From an uncultured Pedobacter sp. (GTDB taxonomy: Bacteria > Bacteroidota > Bacteroidia > Sphingobacteriales > Sphingobacteriaceae), in assembly GCF_913776295.1 (NCBI RefSeq), contig NZ_CAJYOJ010000066.1, positions 30,959 through 94,958 of the forward strand: 64,000 nucleotides of DNA, written 5' to 3'. Of this stretch, positions 42,669 through 52,187 are shown piece after piece. The notes under the pieces are model-generated. The model worked only from the letters and a program-made list of their open reading frames with translations. It had not been told where the DNA came from and searched no databases. Each line of letters opens with the position of its first letter. The stretch's first letter is position 1. The position numbers and the translations under genes were made by a program.

Positions 42669-43013
42669 ATAAAAGCTGTTTGTATCTTAAAAAGTTGCAA
42701 ATATAAGGTTTTACAACCGGTAGTAAAGGTAGAATATTCTTTTATGCAATAATGTTGCAAGAATATTATGGATTGATTTTTTGTATCATCTAAATCAGCT
42801 CCCCACATAAAGCTGAAAAATCAACCCAAAATACTGCTCAATTTAATTAAAAACAAATTTGCCTTAACGTATAACTCAGCACTGCAAATGCACTATAGAA
42901 TTGATCGTACTGGTAGATATAAATACAATGTAAATTAAAGTCATCAGCCAGGTTTAAATAACAGCTATCTTGTTTTTTTTCTTATTTTTGAAGCCTCTAA
43001 TAAATTGTAAGAA
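42669..43013. other. Divergent intergenic region, methyltransferase and phosphohexomutase
   Basis: Contains the operator at 42745, a minus-strand -7 TATATTTG (42705-42698) and a plus-strand -7 TATTTTTG (42983-42990) for the mutase. No further gene is seen. Confidence 0.6.
42745..42759. promoter_or_regulatory. Putative Zur box upstream of the methyltransferase-PAP2-ZIP operon
   Basis: TGCAAT-AAT-GTTGCA matches 11 of 12 arm positions of the accessory-region box. It is about 40 nt upstream of the -7 element, further than in the accessory operons, so repression may be weaker or use another start. Confidence 0.65.
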
Positions 43014-44399
43014 GTGACTTTAATAAAATCGATTTCAGGAATACGGGGAACCATTGGCGGAAGGGCTGGAGACGGCTTAACTCCATTTGATATTGTAAAA
43101 TTTACAGCGGCTTTTGGTAGCTGGGTGATAAACAAAACAGGCAATAAAAGAATAGTTTTGGGGCGCGATGCTCGGATCTCTGGCGAGATGGTGAACAACC
43201 TGGTCATCGGAACGCTACAGGGTTTAGGTATTGAAGTAGTCGATTTAGGCTTATCCACTACACCAACTGTAGAAATCGCCGTTCCTGATGAAAATGCAGG
43301 AGGTGGAATTATTTTGACCGCAAGCCATAACCCCAAGCAATGGAATGCCTTAAAATTGTTAAACGCCAGTGGAGAGTTTATTAGTGATACCGACGGAAAG
43401 GAAGTTTTAGATTTAGCTGAAAGTGCTGATTTCGATTTTGCCGAGGTAGATAAATTAGGTAAAGTAATCAAAAACGATACTTATGTGCAAAAACACATCG
43501 ATAAAGTTTTGGCCTTACCATTAGTTGATGTTGAAGCGATTAAAAAAGCTGATTTTAAAGTGGTAATCGATGGTGTAAATTCTACTGGCGGTATTTTTGT
43601 TCCGGCCTTACTAAAAGCCTTGGGCGTGAGCAAGGTGGTAGAAATATATTGCACACCAGACGGGCACTTTCCACACAACCCTGAGCCACTGCCAGAAAAT
43701 TTAACTGAAATATCGAAAGAAGTTCAGAAACAGCAAGCTGATTTAGGTATTGTAGTAGATCCTGATGTTGATCGTTTATGTTTCGTAAATGAAGATGGCA
43801 GCATGTTTGGCGAGGAGTATACTTTGGTAGCAGTAGCGGATTATGTATTGAAAAATACACCGGGAAATACCGTTTCGAACCTATCATCAACACGTGCTTT
43901 ACGCGATGTAACAGAAAAGTATGGAGCAGCTTATCATGCTTCAGCAGTGGGGGAGGTAAACGTTGTTAACAAAATGAAAGCTGTCGAAGCCATTATTGGT
44001 GGGGAAGGAAACGGAGGGATCATTTATCCTGAATCGCACTATGGTAGAGATGCCTTGGTGGGGATTGCCTTATTTTTAACACATTTAGCCAAATTTGGTA
44101 AATCTATTTCTGTACTTCGGGCCAGCTACCCTCAATATCATATCTCTAAAAATAAGATCACCCTTACGCCGGAAATGGATATCGATCATTTATTGAAGCA
44201 GGTAGAAGAGAAATATAAAAATCAGCCATACAGCACAATTGATGGTTTAAAGATAGAATTTGATAAAACTTGGGTACATTTGCGCCGCTCCAACACTGAA
44301 CCGATCATCAGGATTTACAGCGAGGCAGAAAATGAAACCATTGCCGAAAATCTGGCAAACAAAATTATTTCTGATATTAAAGAAATATTACACCTATAA
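43014..44399 (+). CDS. glmM: Phosphoglucosamine mutase / phosphohexomutase
   Basis: A 461-residue alpha-D-phosphohexomutase. Active-site Ser104 lies in TASHNPKQWN, the metal loop DPDVDR is at 249-254, and the phosphate-binding loop RRSNTEP is near the C-terminus. It interconverts hexosamine (or mannose/glucose) 6- and 1-phosphates for cell-wall precursors; GlmM is the best fit but phosphomannomutase cannot be excluded. The start codon is GTG at 43014, 24 nt after a TATTTTTG -7 element; no ATG fits the family's MTLIKSISGIRGT opening. Confidence 0.88.
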   Translation: MTLIKSISGIRGTIGGRAGDGLTPFDIVKFTAAFGSWVINKTGNKRIVLGRDARISGEMVNNLVIGTLQGLGIEVVDLGLSTTPTVEIAVPDENAGGGIILTASHNPKQWNALKLLNASGEFISDTDGKEVLDLAESADFDFAEVDKLGKVIKNDTYVQKHIDKVLALPLVDVEAIKKADFKVVIDGVNSTGGIFVPALLKALGVSKVVEIYCTPDGHFPHNPEPLPENLTEISKEVQKQQADLGIVVDPDVDRLCFVNEDGSMFGEEYTLVAVADYVLKNTPGNTVSNLSSTRALRDVTEKYGAAYHASAVGEVNVVNKMKAVEAIIGGEGNGGIIYPESHYGRDALVGIALFLTHLAKFGKSISVLRASYPQYHISKNKITLTPEMDIDHLLKQVEEKYKNQPYSTIDGLKIEFDKTWVHLRRSNTEPIIRIYSEAENETIAENLANKIISDIKEILHL

Positions 44400-44529
44400 T
44401 CTCTAAAACAGATTTTAGGATTAAACATACCTGTTCAGGATTTAACAAGATGATTAAATCCCGGACATTTAAAGCAGAGCGGCCCTAAATAGGCAACTTT
44501 GCAACACTAACTTTAAAATATTCATAGAA

Positions 44530-45678
44530 ATGAAAAGGGTCTATTTAGATAATGCGGCCACCACGCCTTTAGATGCAGCAGTAATTGCAGAAATGACAAA
44601 CGTGATGGAAAACTATTTTGGTAATCCATCTGCCATTCATGCACTTGGCCGCGAGGTGAGAACGCTGGTAGAGAAAGCCCGTAAAACCGTTGCCGGTCTG
44701 TTAAATGCCTCTCCATCTGAAATATTTTTTACCTCAGGTGGCACTGAGGCTGATAATACTGCTATCCGTTGTGGCATTTCAGCCTATGGCATTAAACATG
44801 CCATCACTTCAAAAATAGAGCACCATGCTGTTGAGCATACTTTAAATACGATGCTTAAAAATAGTGAGATTGATAAGTTAAGTTTCGTTAATATCGATGA
44901 AAAAGGAAATATCGATTATAACCACTTAGAAGAACTGCTTCAGAAAAACGGACGCACTTTCGTTTCTTTGATGCATGCCAACAATGAGCTGGGTACACTG
45001 ACCGATATGGTAAAGGTGGGCGATATCTGCGAGAAATACAATGCCATTTACCATGCCGATACCGTGCAGACCATGGGTCACTACCCACATAATGTACGCG
45101 AACTTAAAGCGCATTTTATTGTTTGTGCTGCGCATAAGCTTCACGGACCTAAAGGCGTTGGCTTTTTATATGTAAACAGCAATATTAAAATTCCACCTAT
45201 GATTTATGGTGGCGCACAAGAGCGTAATATGCGTGGCGGTACCGAAAATGTATATGGAATTGTGGGCCTGGCAAAGGCCCTGGAAATTGCTTATGCAGAA
45301 ATGGATCAGCATCAATCATATATCCAGGGACTGAAAGATTATCTGAAAACGCAGCTTGTTGCTGAAATTCCCGGAATTGCTTTTAATGGTGAAACGGATG
45401 CCGATAAAAGTCTTTACACGGTGCTGAACGTTTCTTTCCCAGAGATGGACATGGCTGATATGTTATTGTTCAATTTGGATATTAACGGAATCTGTGCTTC
45501 CGGCGGCAGTGCCTGTTCATCAGGTTCAAACATTGGGTCACACGTGTTAAACGGTATCAAGGCCGATCCAAACCGTCCTTCGGTACGTTTTTCGTTTAGT
45601 AAATACACTACTAAAGAAGATTTGGATTACGTAATCGAAAAAGTTAAAATGGTAGTGAAGCAGAATGCTTTAGCATAA
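44530..45678 (+). CDS. Cysteine desulfurase, IscS/NifS type
   Basis: PLP enzyme of 382 residues that moves sulfur from cysteine for Fe-S clusters and tRNA thiolation. PLP-Lys203 lies in AAHKLHGPKG and the persulfide Cys329 in GGSACSSGS. HH at 98-99 and the TSGGTEADN block bind the cofactor. Length and motifs are normal for group I. No iscU or regulator is adjacent. It is monocistronic and ends at a strong terminator. Confidence 0.93.
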   Translation: MKRVYLDNAATTPLDAAVIAEMTNVMENYFGNPSAIHALGREVRTLVEKARKTVAGLLNASPSEIFFTSGGTEADNTAIRCGISAYGIKHAITSKIEHHAVEHTLNTMLKNSEIDKLSFVNIDEKGNIDYNHLEELLQKNGRTFVSLMHANNELGTLTDMVKVGDICEKYNAIYHADTVQTMGHYPHNVRELKAHFIVCAAHKLHGPKGVGFLYVNSNIKIPPMIYGGAQERNMRGGTENVYGIVGLAKALEIAYAEMDQHQSYIQGLKDYLKTQLVAEIPGIAFNGETDADKSLYTVLNVSFPEMDMADMLLFNLDINGICASGGSACSSGSNIGSHVLNGIKADPNRPSVRFSFSKYTTKEDLDYVIEKVKMVVKQNALA

Positions 45679-45698
45679 AATATTATTAGCCAAATAGG

Positions 45699-45728
45699 AA
45701 GTCCCGTTGTAAGTCGGGACTTTTTTTT
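45699..45728 (+). terminator. Terminator of the cysteine desulfurase gene
   Basis: Perfect 8-bp stem AAGTCCCG/CGGGACTT (45699-45706 and 45715-45722) followed by a T-run. Confidence 0.9.
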
Positions 45729-46319
45729 GGACAATATTTAATGATGCTTTAGAAAAGCAGATGCAGCTTTTCATTTTAATGTTCGTCCTGCTTTACGCTC
45801 ATACCTGCCCGTTCGTTCAGGAGCGCGCCTGCAGGCCTTATGCGCCTGTGCCGGTATCCGCTTCAATCAGGTTTAGCTCCGTTAAGTCGCTGCTGCTATT
45901 GAAGGCTGTATGTTGCAGGAGATATTTGTTCTGATAGACAAATTCTTTACGCCCAGCGGCCCCAGATAGGATTACCGGCCTCGCCGCCTAAACCTGATCG
46001 GAACGAACACGAAGCGCAGCGTGGTAAAGTGGAGAGCAGGACTGCATAGGGCTAAGTAGTACTGCCTTTGCTTTCCAAAAAAAGATTTAGGAAAACTGCA
46101 TTTCGATACCTCCCAATACAAAGAATAACTTGCAGAGTTCAAAAAATAAACTTATATTTAATCAAACTTAAGGCAATTCGTGCCATTTACCTGTTGTTCC
46201 AGAACGAAACCTTATCAAATCCTCATGGTATAAGGTTAAGCAAATTTTAAAATAGCTTTTTAATATAATTAAAATTGTTAACCCTGAAAGCCGCCAGGTT
46301 TTCAATAATTTATATCAAC
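45729..46319. other. Non-coding stretch with inverted dispersed element
   Basis: About 590 nt. It holds two opposed arms of a GCTAAACCTGAT-type repeat (arm motifs at 45866-45875 and 45989-45998). Short frames at 46068-46250 are not supported by anything. No RNA gene recognised. Confidence 0.5.
45783..46046. repeat. Dispersed intergenic element, inverted arms (copy A)
   Basis: TAAACCTGAT appears at 45989-45998 and, inverted, at 45866-45875. The right arm continues with GAAGCGCAGCG and ends in AGCAGGACT near 46035-46043; the outer left arm ends near an inverted AGCAGGACGA. Related copies are at 53900 and 60310. Confidence 0.55.
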
Positions 46320-46523
46320 ATGGAAACGAATCACAACATGCAAAATCTGGAAAACGCAAAAATGGACCGAAAATTAAATGAAGAAAGAAAACACATTTAC
46401 AGGTTTATCTTCAATCCATTTTCTTTTGAATCTTCAAATCATTTCAATAAAATCCACAAAAGGAGGTTTCATTCTTTCGGGGATATTCATGAATCAGGGA
46501 AATTACCTGGGCCGATGTTTTAA
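46320..46523 (+). CDS. Small protein, paralogue of the next gene
   Basis: A 67-residue, highly charged protein with no signal or membrane segment. It aligns without gaps to the next small protein from FNK (42-44) to the end, with 12 of 26 identical positions, including SFG (52-54), HE (57-58), G60 and PG (63-64). Both start METN. Their function is unknown; I know similar C-termini (FGPGHEPGT) in Pedobacter-like hypothetical proteins. The ATG at 46320 was chosen because it gives equal lengths to its paralogue. Confidence 0.6.
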   Translation: METNHNMQNLENAKMDRKLNEERKHIYRFIFNPFSFESSNHFNKIHKRRFHSFGDIHESGKLPGPMF

Positions 46524-46714
46524 GGCCATTCGTCCTTTCCATTTTACTGGTTGTTGGCTCACTAAACGTAACATTGATCGTATTTGGTGAGCTACTCAAC
46601 ATTGCAAACGGTGGGCTAAATAGTGTTTGGATAGCTAAAATCCATTCCAAAAACAACTATTAAAAACAATCTTATTTTTCGCTTGTTCCTATATTAAATC
46701 AATTTACAATTACT

Positions 46715-46918
46715 ATGGAAACGAATAAAGAACAAGGTAAAGCTGTTGAGAACGATTTACTGGATAAAACCGCAGAAGATATTAAAGAAGATAGAACTTT
46801 AGATGAAAACAAATCATCCAAAGTAACTACCAACCTGTTCAACAAAGACAAAGATCGTAAGAATAATTCTTTCGGACCGGGTCATGAGCCTGGTACAACG
46901 CCTGGTGCGGGGATATAA
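46715..46918 (+). CDS. Small GHEPGT-tail protein
   Basis: A 67-residue acidic, disordered-looking protein with the C-terminal motif NNSFGPGHEPGTTPGAGI (50-67). No membrane segment or signal. It is a paralogue of the small protein about 200 nt upstream and is more like the family I remember than that copy, which may be drifting. It probably has its own promoter and ends at a terminator (46953). Function unknown. Confidence 0.7.
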   Translation: METNKEQGKAVENDLLDKTAEDIKEDRTLDENKSSKVTTNLFNKDKDRKNNSFGPGHEPGTTPGAGI

Positions 46919-46952
46919 TTTTTGTTATTTCAACATCGAAATCATTAAATTT

Positions 46953-46980
46953 AAACCACGGCATCTGCTGTGGTTTTTTA
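46953..46980 (+). terminator. Terminator after the small protein gene
   Basis: Stem AAACCACGGCA/TGCTGTGGTTT (46953-46963 and 46966-46976) with one G-T pair and a trailing T-run, 34 nt after the stop. Confidence 0.75.
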
Positions 46981-46995
46981 GCTTAAATCCCAAAA

Positions 46996-47895
46996 ATGGA
47001 AAGAAGAAATTTTATTAAAAATTCGGCACTCGCCGTGGCCTTGCTTTCAATGTATAAAACCAATGTTTTTGCACAGCAGGAAAAATTGCGCGCTTATAAT
47101 TTTAAGCCACTCCGTAATAATGTAGGCATATTTACCGAGCAAGGCGGGACCATTGGCTGGTTAAATTCAAGTAGTGGTTTCGTTGTGATAGATGCGCAGT
47201 TCCCAACCACCGCACCCCATGTAATTGATGAGTTGAAAAAGTTAGGCGAAAAACCTTTTAAATACCTGATCAATACACATCATCACGGCGACCATACTGC
47301 CGGAAATATTTCTTTTAAAGGATTGGCAGAAAAAATCGTGGCTCACCAAAATTCACTGGTCAACCAAAAAAGAGGGGCAGAGAAAGCCAATAATTTAGAT
47401 AAACAGCTTTTGCCTGATAGCACTTTTGGTACAAGATGGAGCGCTAAAGTTGGCGACGAAAATATAAAGGCTTATTACTATGGTTCAGGTCATACCAATG
47501 GTGATGCCGTTTATCATTTTGAAAACGCCAATATCGTGCATGTAGGCGATCTGGTATTCAACCGTAAATTTCCATACATTGATCGTGAAAATGGTGCCCA
47601 CATCGGCAACTGGATCACTGCTTTGGAGAAGATTCAGAATCAGTTTGATAATGATACCTTATTTATTTGGGGACATAGTCTTGATCCTGAAAAAGTAACC
47701 GGAAGTAAAGCTGATGTAAAAGCTTTTCAAAATTACCTTCAAAACATGTTAACCTATGTAGGCGGCGAAATTAAAGCGGGTAAAAGCAAAGCGGACATCC
47801 TAAAAACAACTACCATCCCTAATGCACCTGAATGGAAGGGCGAAGGAATTGAAAGAAGTTTAACCGCTGCTTATGATGAGTTAAAGGGAGCTTAA
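46996..47895 (+). CDS. Exported metallo-beta-lactamase-fold hydrolase
   Basis: A 299-residue protein with a Tat-like signal (MERRNFIKNSALAVALLSM) and the zinc motif HHHGDH at 95-100. Further ligands lie in GSGHTNGDAV and IWGHSLD. It resembles SoxH/quinoprotein-relay-type periplasmic MBL hydrolases more than true beta-lactamases. Substrate unknown. It stands alone between terminators. Confidence 0.85.
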   Translation: MERRNFIKNSALAVALLSMYKTNVFAQQEKLRAYNFKPLRNNVGIFTEQGGTIGWLNSSSGFVVIDAQFPTTAPHVIDELKKLGEKPFKYLINTHHHGDHTAGNISFKGLAEKIVAHQNSLVNQKRGAEKANNLDKQLLPDSTFGTRWSAKVGDENIKAYYYGSGHTNGDAVYHFENANIVHVGDLVFNRKFPYIDRENGAHIGNWITALEKIQNQFDNDTLFIWGHSLDPEKVTGSKADVKAFQNYLQNMLTYVGGEIKAGKSKADILKTTTIPNAPEWKGEGIERSLTAAYDELKGA

Positions 47896-48345
47896 CCTGT
47901 CTAACCGCTTCAGAATTTAAAGGGGAGCTGGATTTTGTTTTGAAATCATATACGGGTAGATTCCGTGCAATCTGTGTCTCCGTGGCAAACGCTTTCTTGA
48001 TATAAATTAACTAAGGCCTTCTTCCCAAATAAAACACCGATAAATGGAGAATTTACCCAAGAAAGACCCTGCGACGAGTTCAGGGTGACAGTATTCTCAA
48101 TAAATTCAGCTTCGCCAAGCCCTCGGGTTCTAGATTGAGTTGCAGTCTGCCCACGCGCACGACAGCAGTCTGTGTTTATGTGTGCGCATCTGTAATCAAA
48201 AATAATTTTCTTGCAAATAAGCATCTCAAATCTTTTTTCAATTTATAAACGTTCTATATTTCAAATAATCCCATCAACGTGATTAAATGAAGATAGGCTT
48301 TGATCATTAACGAGTATATTTGCTACCATACAAAATCTGCAGTCC
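47896..48345. other. Non-coding stretch before cydAB
   Basis: About 450 nt. A fragment near 48050-48090 resembles dispersed Bacteroidetes intergenic repeats (CCTGCGACGAGTTCAGGGTGA). The cydA promoter must lie near its right end. No gene supported. Confidence 0.45.
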
Positions 48346-49671
48346 ATGGATGATTTTATAGCAGCCCGTTCCCAAATGGCCTTATCATTAGGCTTTCACA
48401 TCATTTTTTCATGCATTGGCATGGTGATGCCATTCTTTATGGCCGTATCACATTATAAATGGCTTAAGACAAACGATGAGGTGTACAAAAACCTGACTAA
48501 AGCGTGGAGTAAAGGTGTGGCGATATTTTTTGCCACAGGCGCGGTTTCGGGTACTATGCTGTCGTTCGAGCTTGGCCTGCTCTGGCCTAAATTTATGGAT
48601 CATGCCGGACCAATATTCGGAATGCCATTTTCGCTGGAAGGAACAGCCTTTTTTATTGAAGCAATTGCGCTCGGTTTTTTTCTTTATGGCTGGAATAAGT
48701 TAAATAAGTGGTTCCATTGGTTTACCGGAATGGTAGTGGGAGTAAGCGGACTAGCCTCAGGAATCCTGGTGGTTGCTGCCAATGCCTGGATGAACAGTCC
48801 GGCAGGTTTCGATTTTGTAAACGGACAATACCTGAACATCGATCCTATACAAGCTATGTTCAATAAAGCCTGGTTTAGTCAGGCCCTGCACATGTGTTTA
48901 GCCGCATTTACAGCAACGGGCTTTGCTGTAGCAGGTGTACACGCCTTAATGATTTTGCGGAACAGAAATACCCGGTTTCATTTAAAAGCCTTTAAAATAG
49001 CGGCTGTATTTGCCTGTATTGCGGCATTGCTGCAACCCGTAAGTGGCGATATTTCTGCAAAAGACGTTGCCAAACGTCAGCCCGCAAAACTGGCCGCAAT
49101 GGAAGCATTGTACAAAACCGAAAAACCGGCGCCACTATTGATCGGTGGTATAGTAAATGAGAAAGATCAAACGGTAACAGGCGCAATCAAAATCCCGGGG
49201 GCTTTGAGTTTTCTGGCACATGGCAATTTCAAAGCTGAAGTTAAAGGCCTGGATCAGATTCCGGAAAATGAGCAGCCACCGGTAGCCATCACCCATTATG
49301 CTTTTCAGATGATGGTTGGGATTGGAACTTTATTGCTTTTCATATCCTTAACCTATTTCTTTATTCTTTGGAAAAAGAAACCCCTAACTCAAAAACGCTG
49401 GTTATTGAAGTTATTTGTTTTGGCCATTCCGCTTGGCTACCTCGCTTTAGAGGCTGGTTGGGTAGTTACTGAAGTTGGCAGGCAACCCTGGATTATTTAC
49501 GGCATCATGCGTACCAAAGATGCCGTTACGCCAATGCCGGGTATCGCTTATTCCTTTTATATCTTCTCTGCAATTTATGTTTCGTTGAGTATAATTGTGA
49601 CATTTTTGCTCTACCGGCAGATTAAAATGGTACCGGTGTTGTATGATAAGCATTCGGGAGATAATCATTAA
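48346..49671 (+). CDS. cydA: Cytochrome bd quinol oxidase subunit I
   Basis: Membrane oxidase subunit of 441 residues that holds hemes b558, b595 and d and reduces O2 to water. The heme ligand His18 lies in LGFHIIFSC, and the GWVVTEVGRQPW block is intact. The Q-loop (about 225-310) is short, as in most non-enteric bd oxidases. It gives high-affinity respiration at low oxygen. cydB follows after 53 nt. Confidence 0.95.
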   Translation: MDDFIAARSQMALSLGFHIIFSCIGMVMPFFMAVSHYKWLKTNDEVYKNLTKAWSKGVAIFFATGAVSGTMLSFELGLLWPKFMDHAGPIFGMPFSLEGTAFFIEAIALGFFLYGWNKLNKWFHWFTGMVVGVSGLASGILVVAANAWMNSPAGFDFVNGQYLNIDPIQAMFNKAWFSQALHMCLAAFTATGFAVAGVHALMILRNRNTRFHLKAFKIAAVFACIAALLQPVSGDISAKDVAKRQPAKLAAMEALYKTEKPAPLLIGGIVNEKDQTVTGAIKIPGALSFLAHGNFKAEVKGLDQIPENEQPPVAITHYAFQMMVGIGTLLLFISLTYFFILWKKKPLTQKRWLLKLFVLAIPLGYLALEAGWVVTEVGRQPWIIYGIMRTKDAVTPMPGIAYSFYIFSAIYVSLSIIVTFLLYRQIKMVPVLYDKHSGDNH

Positions 49672-49724
49672 CCAGATCAATTGATAATTTATACACTCCA
49701 GTAACCGGTGTAATCATATAAAAT

Positions 49725-50729
49725 ATGAAAGACGTTGTAATTACCTTTTTATGCCTGGCCATCCTGCTTTACTTTTTATTGGGTGGAGCTGATTTTGGTG
49801 CCGGAATTATCGAACTGTTTACCTCGACAAAAAACAGGAGCAGAACACGCAAAACCATGTACCACGCCATTGGCCCGGTGTGGGAAGCCAATCATATGTG
49901 GTTAATTATTGCGATTGTAATCCTCTTTGTTGGTTTTCCGTTTATTTACACCACTATGTCGGTTTACCTGCATATTCCCTTGGCCATTATGCTCATTGGT
50001 ATTATAGCCCGCGGTACGGCCTTTGTATTTCGCCATTACGATGCCGTAAGAGATGATATGCAGTGGTTATACAACCGGATATTTCGGTATTCGAGCTTTG
50101 TAACCGCTTTGTTTTTGGGGATTATTGCAGGAAGTTTGATTTCTGGACATATCGATGCAAGGGCAACCGATTTTTATACGGCCTATATTTCAGGCTGGTT
50201 AAACTGGTTTTCGGTTGCTGTCGGTTTCTTTACGGTCTCACTCTGTGGTTTCCTGGCTGCCATCTATCTCATCGGCGAGACGACAGAAGGACATGATAAA
50301 CGTAGGTTTATTACGAAGGCGATGTTGATGAACGTTGCAGCAGTTGTTTTTGGTGCCATGGTATTTATTGCCGCTCAACGTGATGAAATTCCATTGATTG
50401 ATTGGGTTTTTAAGAGCAATGTGGGTTTATCGGCAATTATATTGGCCAGTTTTTCATTGGTGTTGTTATGGTACCTGTTAATCAAAGGCAAAACCAAGAT
50501 TTTACGCATTTTGGCAGGCTTCCAGGTCACCATGATTCTTCTGGCGATAAGTTATGCCCACTTTCCAAATTTTATCCGTTTAAAAAACGGAGATGCAATC
50601 TCACTATTAGAAACAGCCGGACCGCCGAAAACGATTTATAGTTTAGGTTTAGCTTTATTGTTAGGTAGTGTTTTAATTTTACCTTTTCTGGGGTATTTGT
50701 TCTACAAATTTCAGAAGAAAGAGGAGTAG
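49725..50729 (+). CDS. cydB: Cytochrome bd quinol oxidase subunit II
   Basis: A 334-residue partner of CydA with eight or nine membrane helices. It has the LGGADFGAGIIELF opening and PVWEANHMWLI motif typical of CydB. It lacks hemes and stabilises the complex. Length is normal. No cydX-like small frame was recognised after it. Confidence 0.95.
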   Translation: MKDVVITFLCLAILLYFLLGGADFGAGIIELFTSTKNRSRTRKTMYHAIGPVWEANHMWLIIAIVILFVGFPFIYTTMSVYLHIPLAIMLIGIIARGTAFVFRHYDAVRDDMQWLYNRIFRYSSFVTALFLGIIAGSLISGHIDARATDFYTAYISGWLNWFSVAVGFFTVSLCGFLAAIYLIGETTEGHDKRRFITKAMLMNVAAVVFGAMVFIAAQRDEIPLIDWVFKSNVGLSAIILASFSLVLLWYLLIKGKTKILRILAGFQVTMILLAISYAHFPNFIRLKNGDAISLLETAGPPKTIYSLGLALLLGSVLILPFLGYLFYKFQKKEE

Positions 50730-50852
50730 TTTTCAATTGGAAAACATTTGTTTAGGATACTTCATTCATTTGACCTTTATCAGGGATGATTTTTGGCATT
50801 ACAACATGCCTGGAATTGCTTCACAAAATCTTTTTCATAACATAAACCCTAT

Positions 50853-52067
50853 TTATATTTTGTTTACTACTATCAACGCTTCATCTTTGCCCTGTATATA
50901 ATTTTTAATTGAATACTGAATTTTTACATCGGGTCTGAGCGGACCTTTTTTACCCTTCCAGTTTTCCCAATATCTGGTAGAGTAAGCAATACCTATCTTT
51001 GATTTCGGTAATTTAAAGCCTCTTACTTCTCCGTAATGGTTGATATTCCCACTGGTTGCTTCACCTATGAGTGTGGCATTGGTATTTTTTTTCAACTCTA
51101 CAGCATTCATTACAGCTGATGAAAAAGTTTTCTTGCCAATGAGTACGAATAATTTTCCTTTTTTGTTGAGGTAGCTTTTCTTGATCTCGGTTATAAATGG
51201 CCATAGAATACCCGAATTTCCGCCACTGTTTTCCCGTATGTCAAGCACTAGCTTTTCGGGCTGATATTGATTAATGGTTTTAAATAATTCATCGTTAAAC
51301 TGCAGAAAAGGATTGCCAGGATCTTCCTTACAATCATTATAATTTACATATATAGTTTTGAGAGCCGGATTATAGTTAAACCAGTAATTACCTTTTTGCT
51401 CTTGAGTATGCAACGCAGTACTGTTTTTATACAATTGCAGGTCAGTAATGTTGTTTCCAGGAACCGCATTAAGCGTTATCCTTTTAGTCATATTATTTTT
51501 ATCGATTAAAGTAAATTCTGCTTCCTGATCGGAATTTAGAATCCCCAAACCCTTTAAAAATGCAGGATTATTAAGGTATCGCAAAAGACGATCGTTAAAG
51601 TAAGATTGATTTTCACTCCATATAACTTCTTTAAATAAGTTGATTATATTGTTTACAGGTATGTTGTTAATGGCAGATAATTTCGAATATAACATCGCTT
51701 TATTTGTAGTATCAATCTTTTTTACATAGATACCTTCTTTGAACAACTCGAACTGAATCGGAAGTATTTTAGTGAATTTTCGTTCTATGAAAGTGTGTTC
51801 ATCACCAATTGCAACGACTAGCTTAAACAATTCAGCACTAAATGAATCGTAATCTAAAGTACCCGTTTTGATTTCAATCATGTCAATCTTTCTGAGGAAT
51901 GCCAAAGAATCTATTTTAGCAAAAAGATTGATGTGTTTGATTGGTAGAGTTTTTTTAATGTACTCCAGATCTTCGATAAAATCATTTTGCGATAGCGATT
52001 GCGAAAAGCACACGTTGATGCTGAGAAAGAACAAAAAGGAGGATAGTATTTTACTGATATTTTTCAT
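50853..52067 (-). CDS. S41-family peptidase (C-terminal processing protease-like)
   Basis: A 404-residue exported protein. The signal peptide (about 1-21, ending CFSQS) follows ATG 52067; a longer frame to 52112 is less likely. The C-terminal tail-specific protease domain has YVNYNDCKED, LDIRENSGGNSG and the catalytic Ser in GKKTFSSAVM, with the Lys expected some 25 residues on. No PDZ domain is obvious. Probably cleaves exported proteins in the periplasm or at the surface. Confidence 0.85.
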   Translation of the reverse strand: MKNISKILSSFLFFLSINVCFSQSLSQNDFIEDLEYIKKTLPIKHINLFAKIDSLAFLRKIDMIEIKTGTLDYDSFSAELFKLVVAIGDEHTFIERKFTKILPIQFELFKEGIYVKKIDTTNKAMLYSKLSAINNIPVNNIINLFKEVIWSENQSYFNDRLLRYLNNPAFLKGLGILNSDQEAEFTLIDKNNMTKRITLNAVPGNNITDLQLYKNSTALHTQEQKGNYWFNYNPALKTIYVNYNDCKEDPGNPFLQFNDELFKTINQYQPEKLVLDIRENSGGNSGILWPFITEIKKSYLNKKGKLFVLIGKKTFSSAVMNAVELKKNTNATLIGEATSGNINHYGEVRGFKLPKSKIGIAYSTRYWENWKGKKGPLRPDVKIQYSIKNYIQGKDEALIVVNKI

Positions 52068-52187
52068 TCTGTTTTTTTCTAAAAGACGCTCCTTTTTCAA
52101 ATAATGTTGCACATCGCATTGCTTTAAAGAAAATCAAAGGAGCACCTGTTTCCAAATGCTCCTTCAAATCATCTTTAAATTCTGTAG

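Noticed and set aside
42685..42699. GTTGCA half-site beside the methyltransferase -7 element
   Set aside because: The other arm matches only 2 of 6 positions; kept as a half-site at most.
43014..43471. Minus-strand frame within the phosphohexomutase gene
   Set aside because: Shadow of the coding frame, rich in Ser/Pro as usual for antisense frames.
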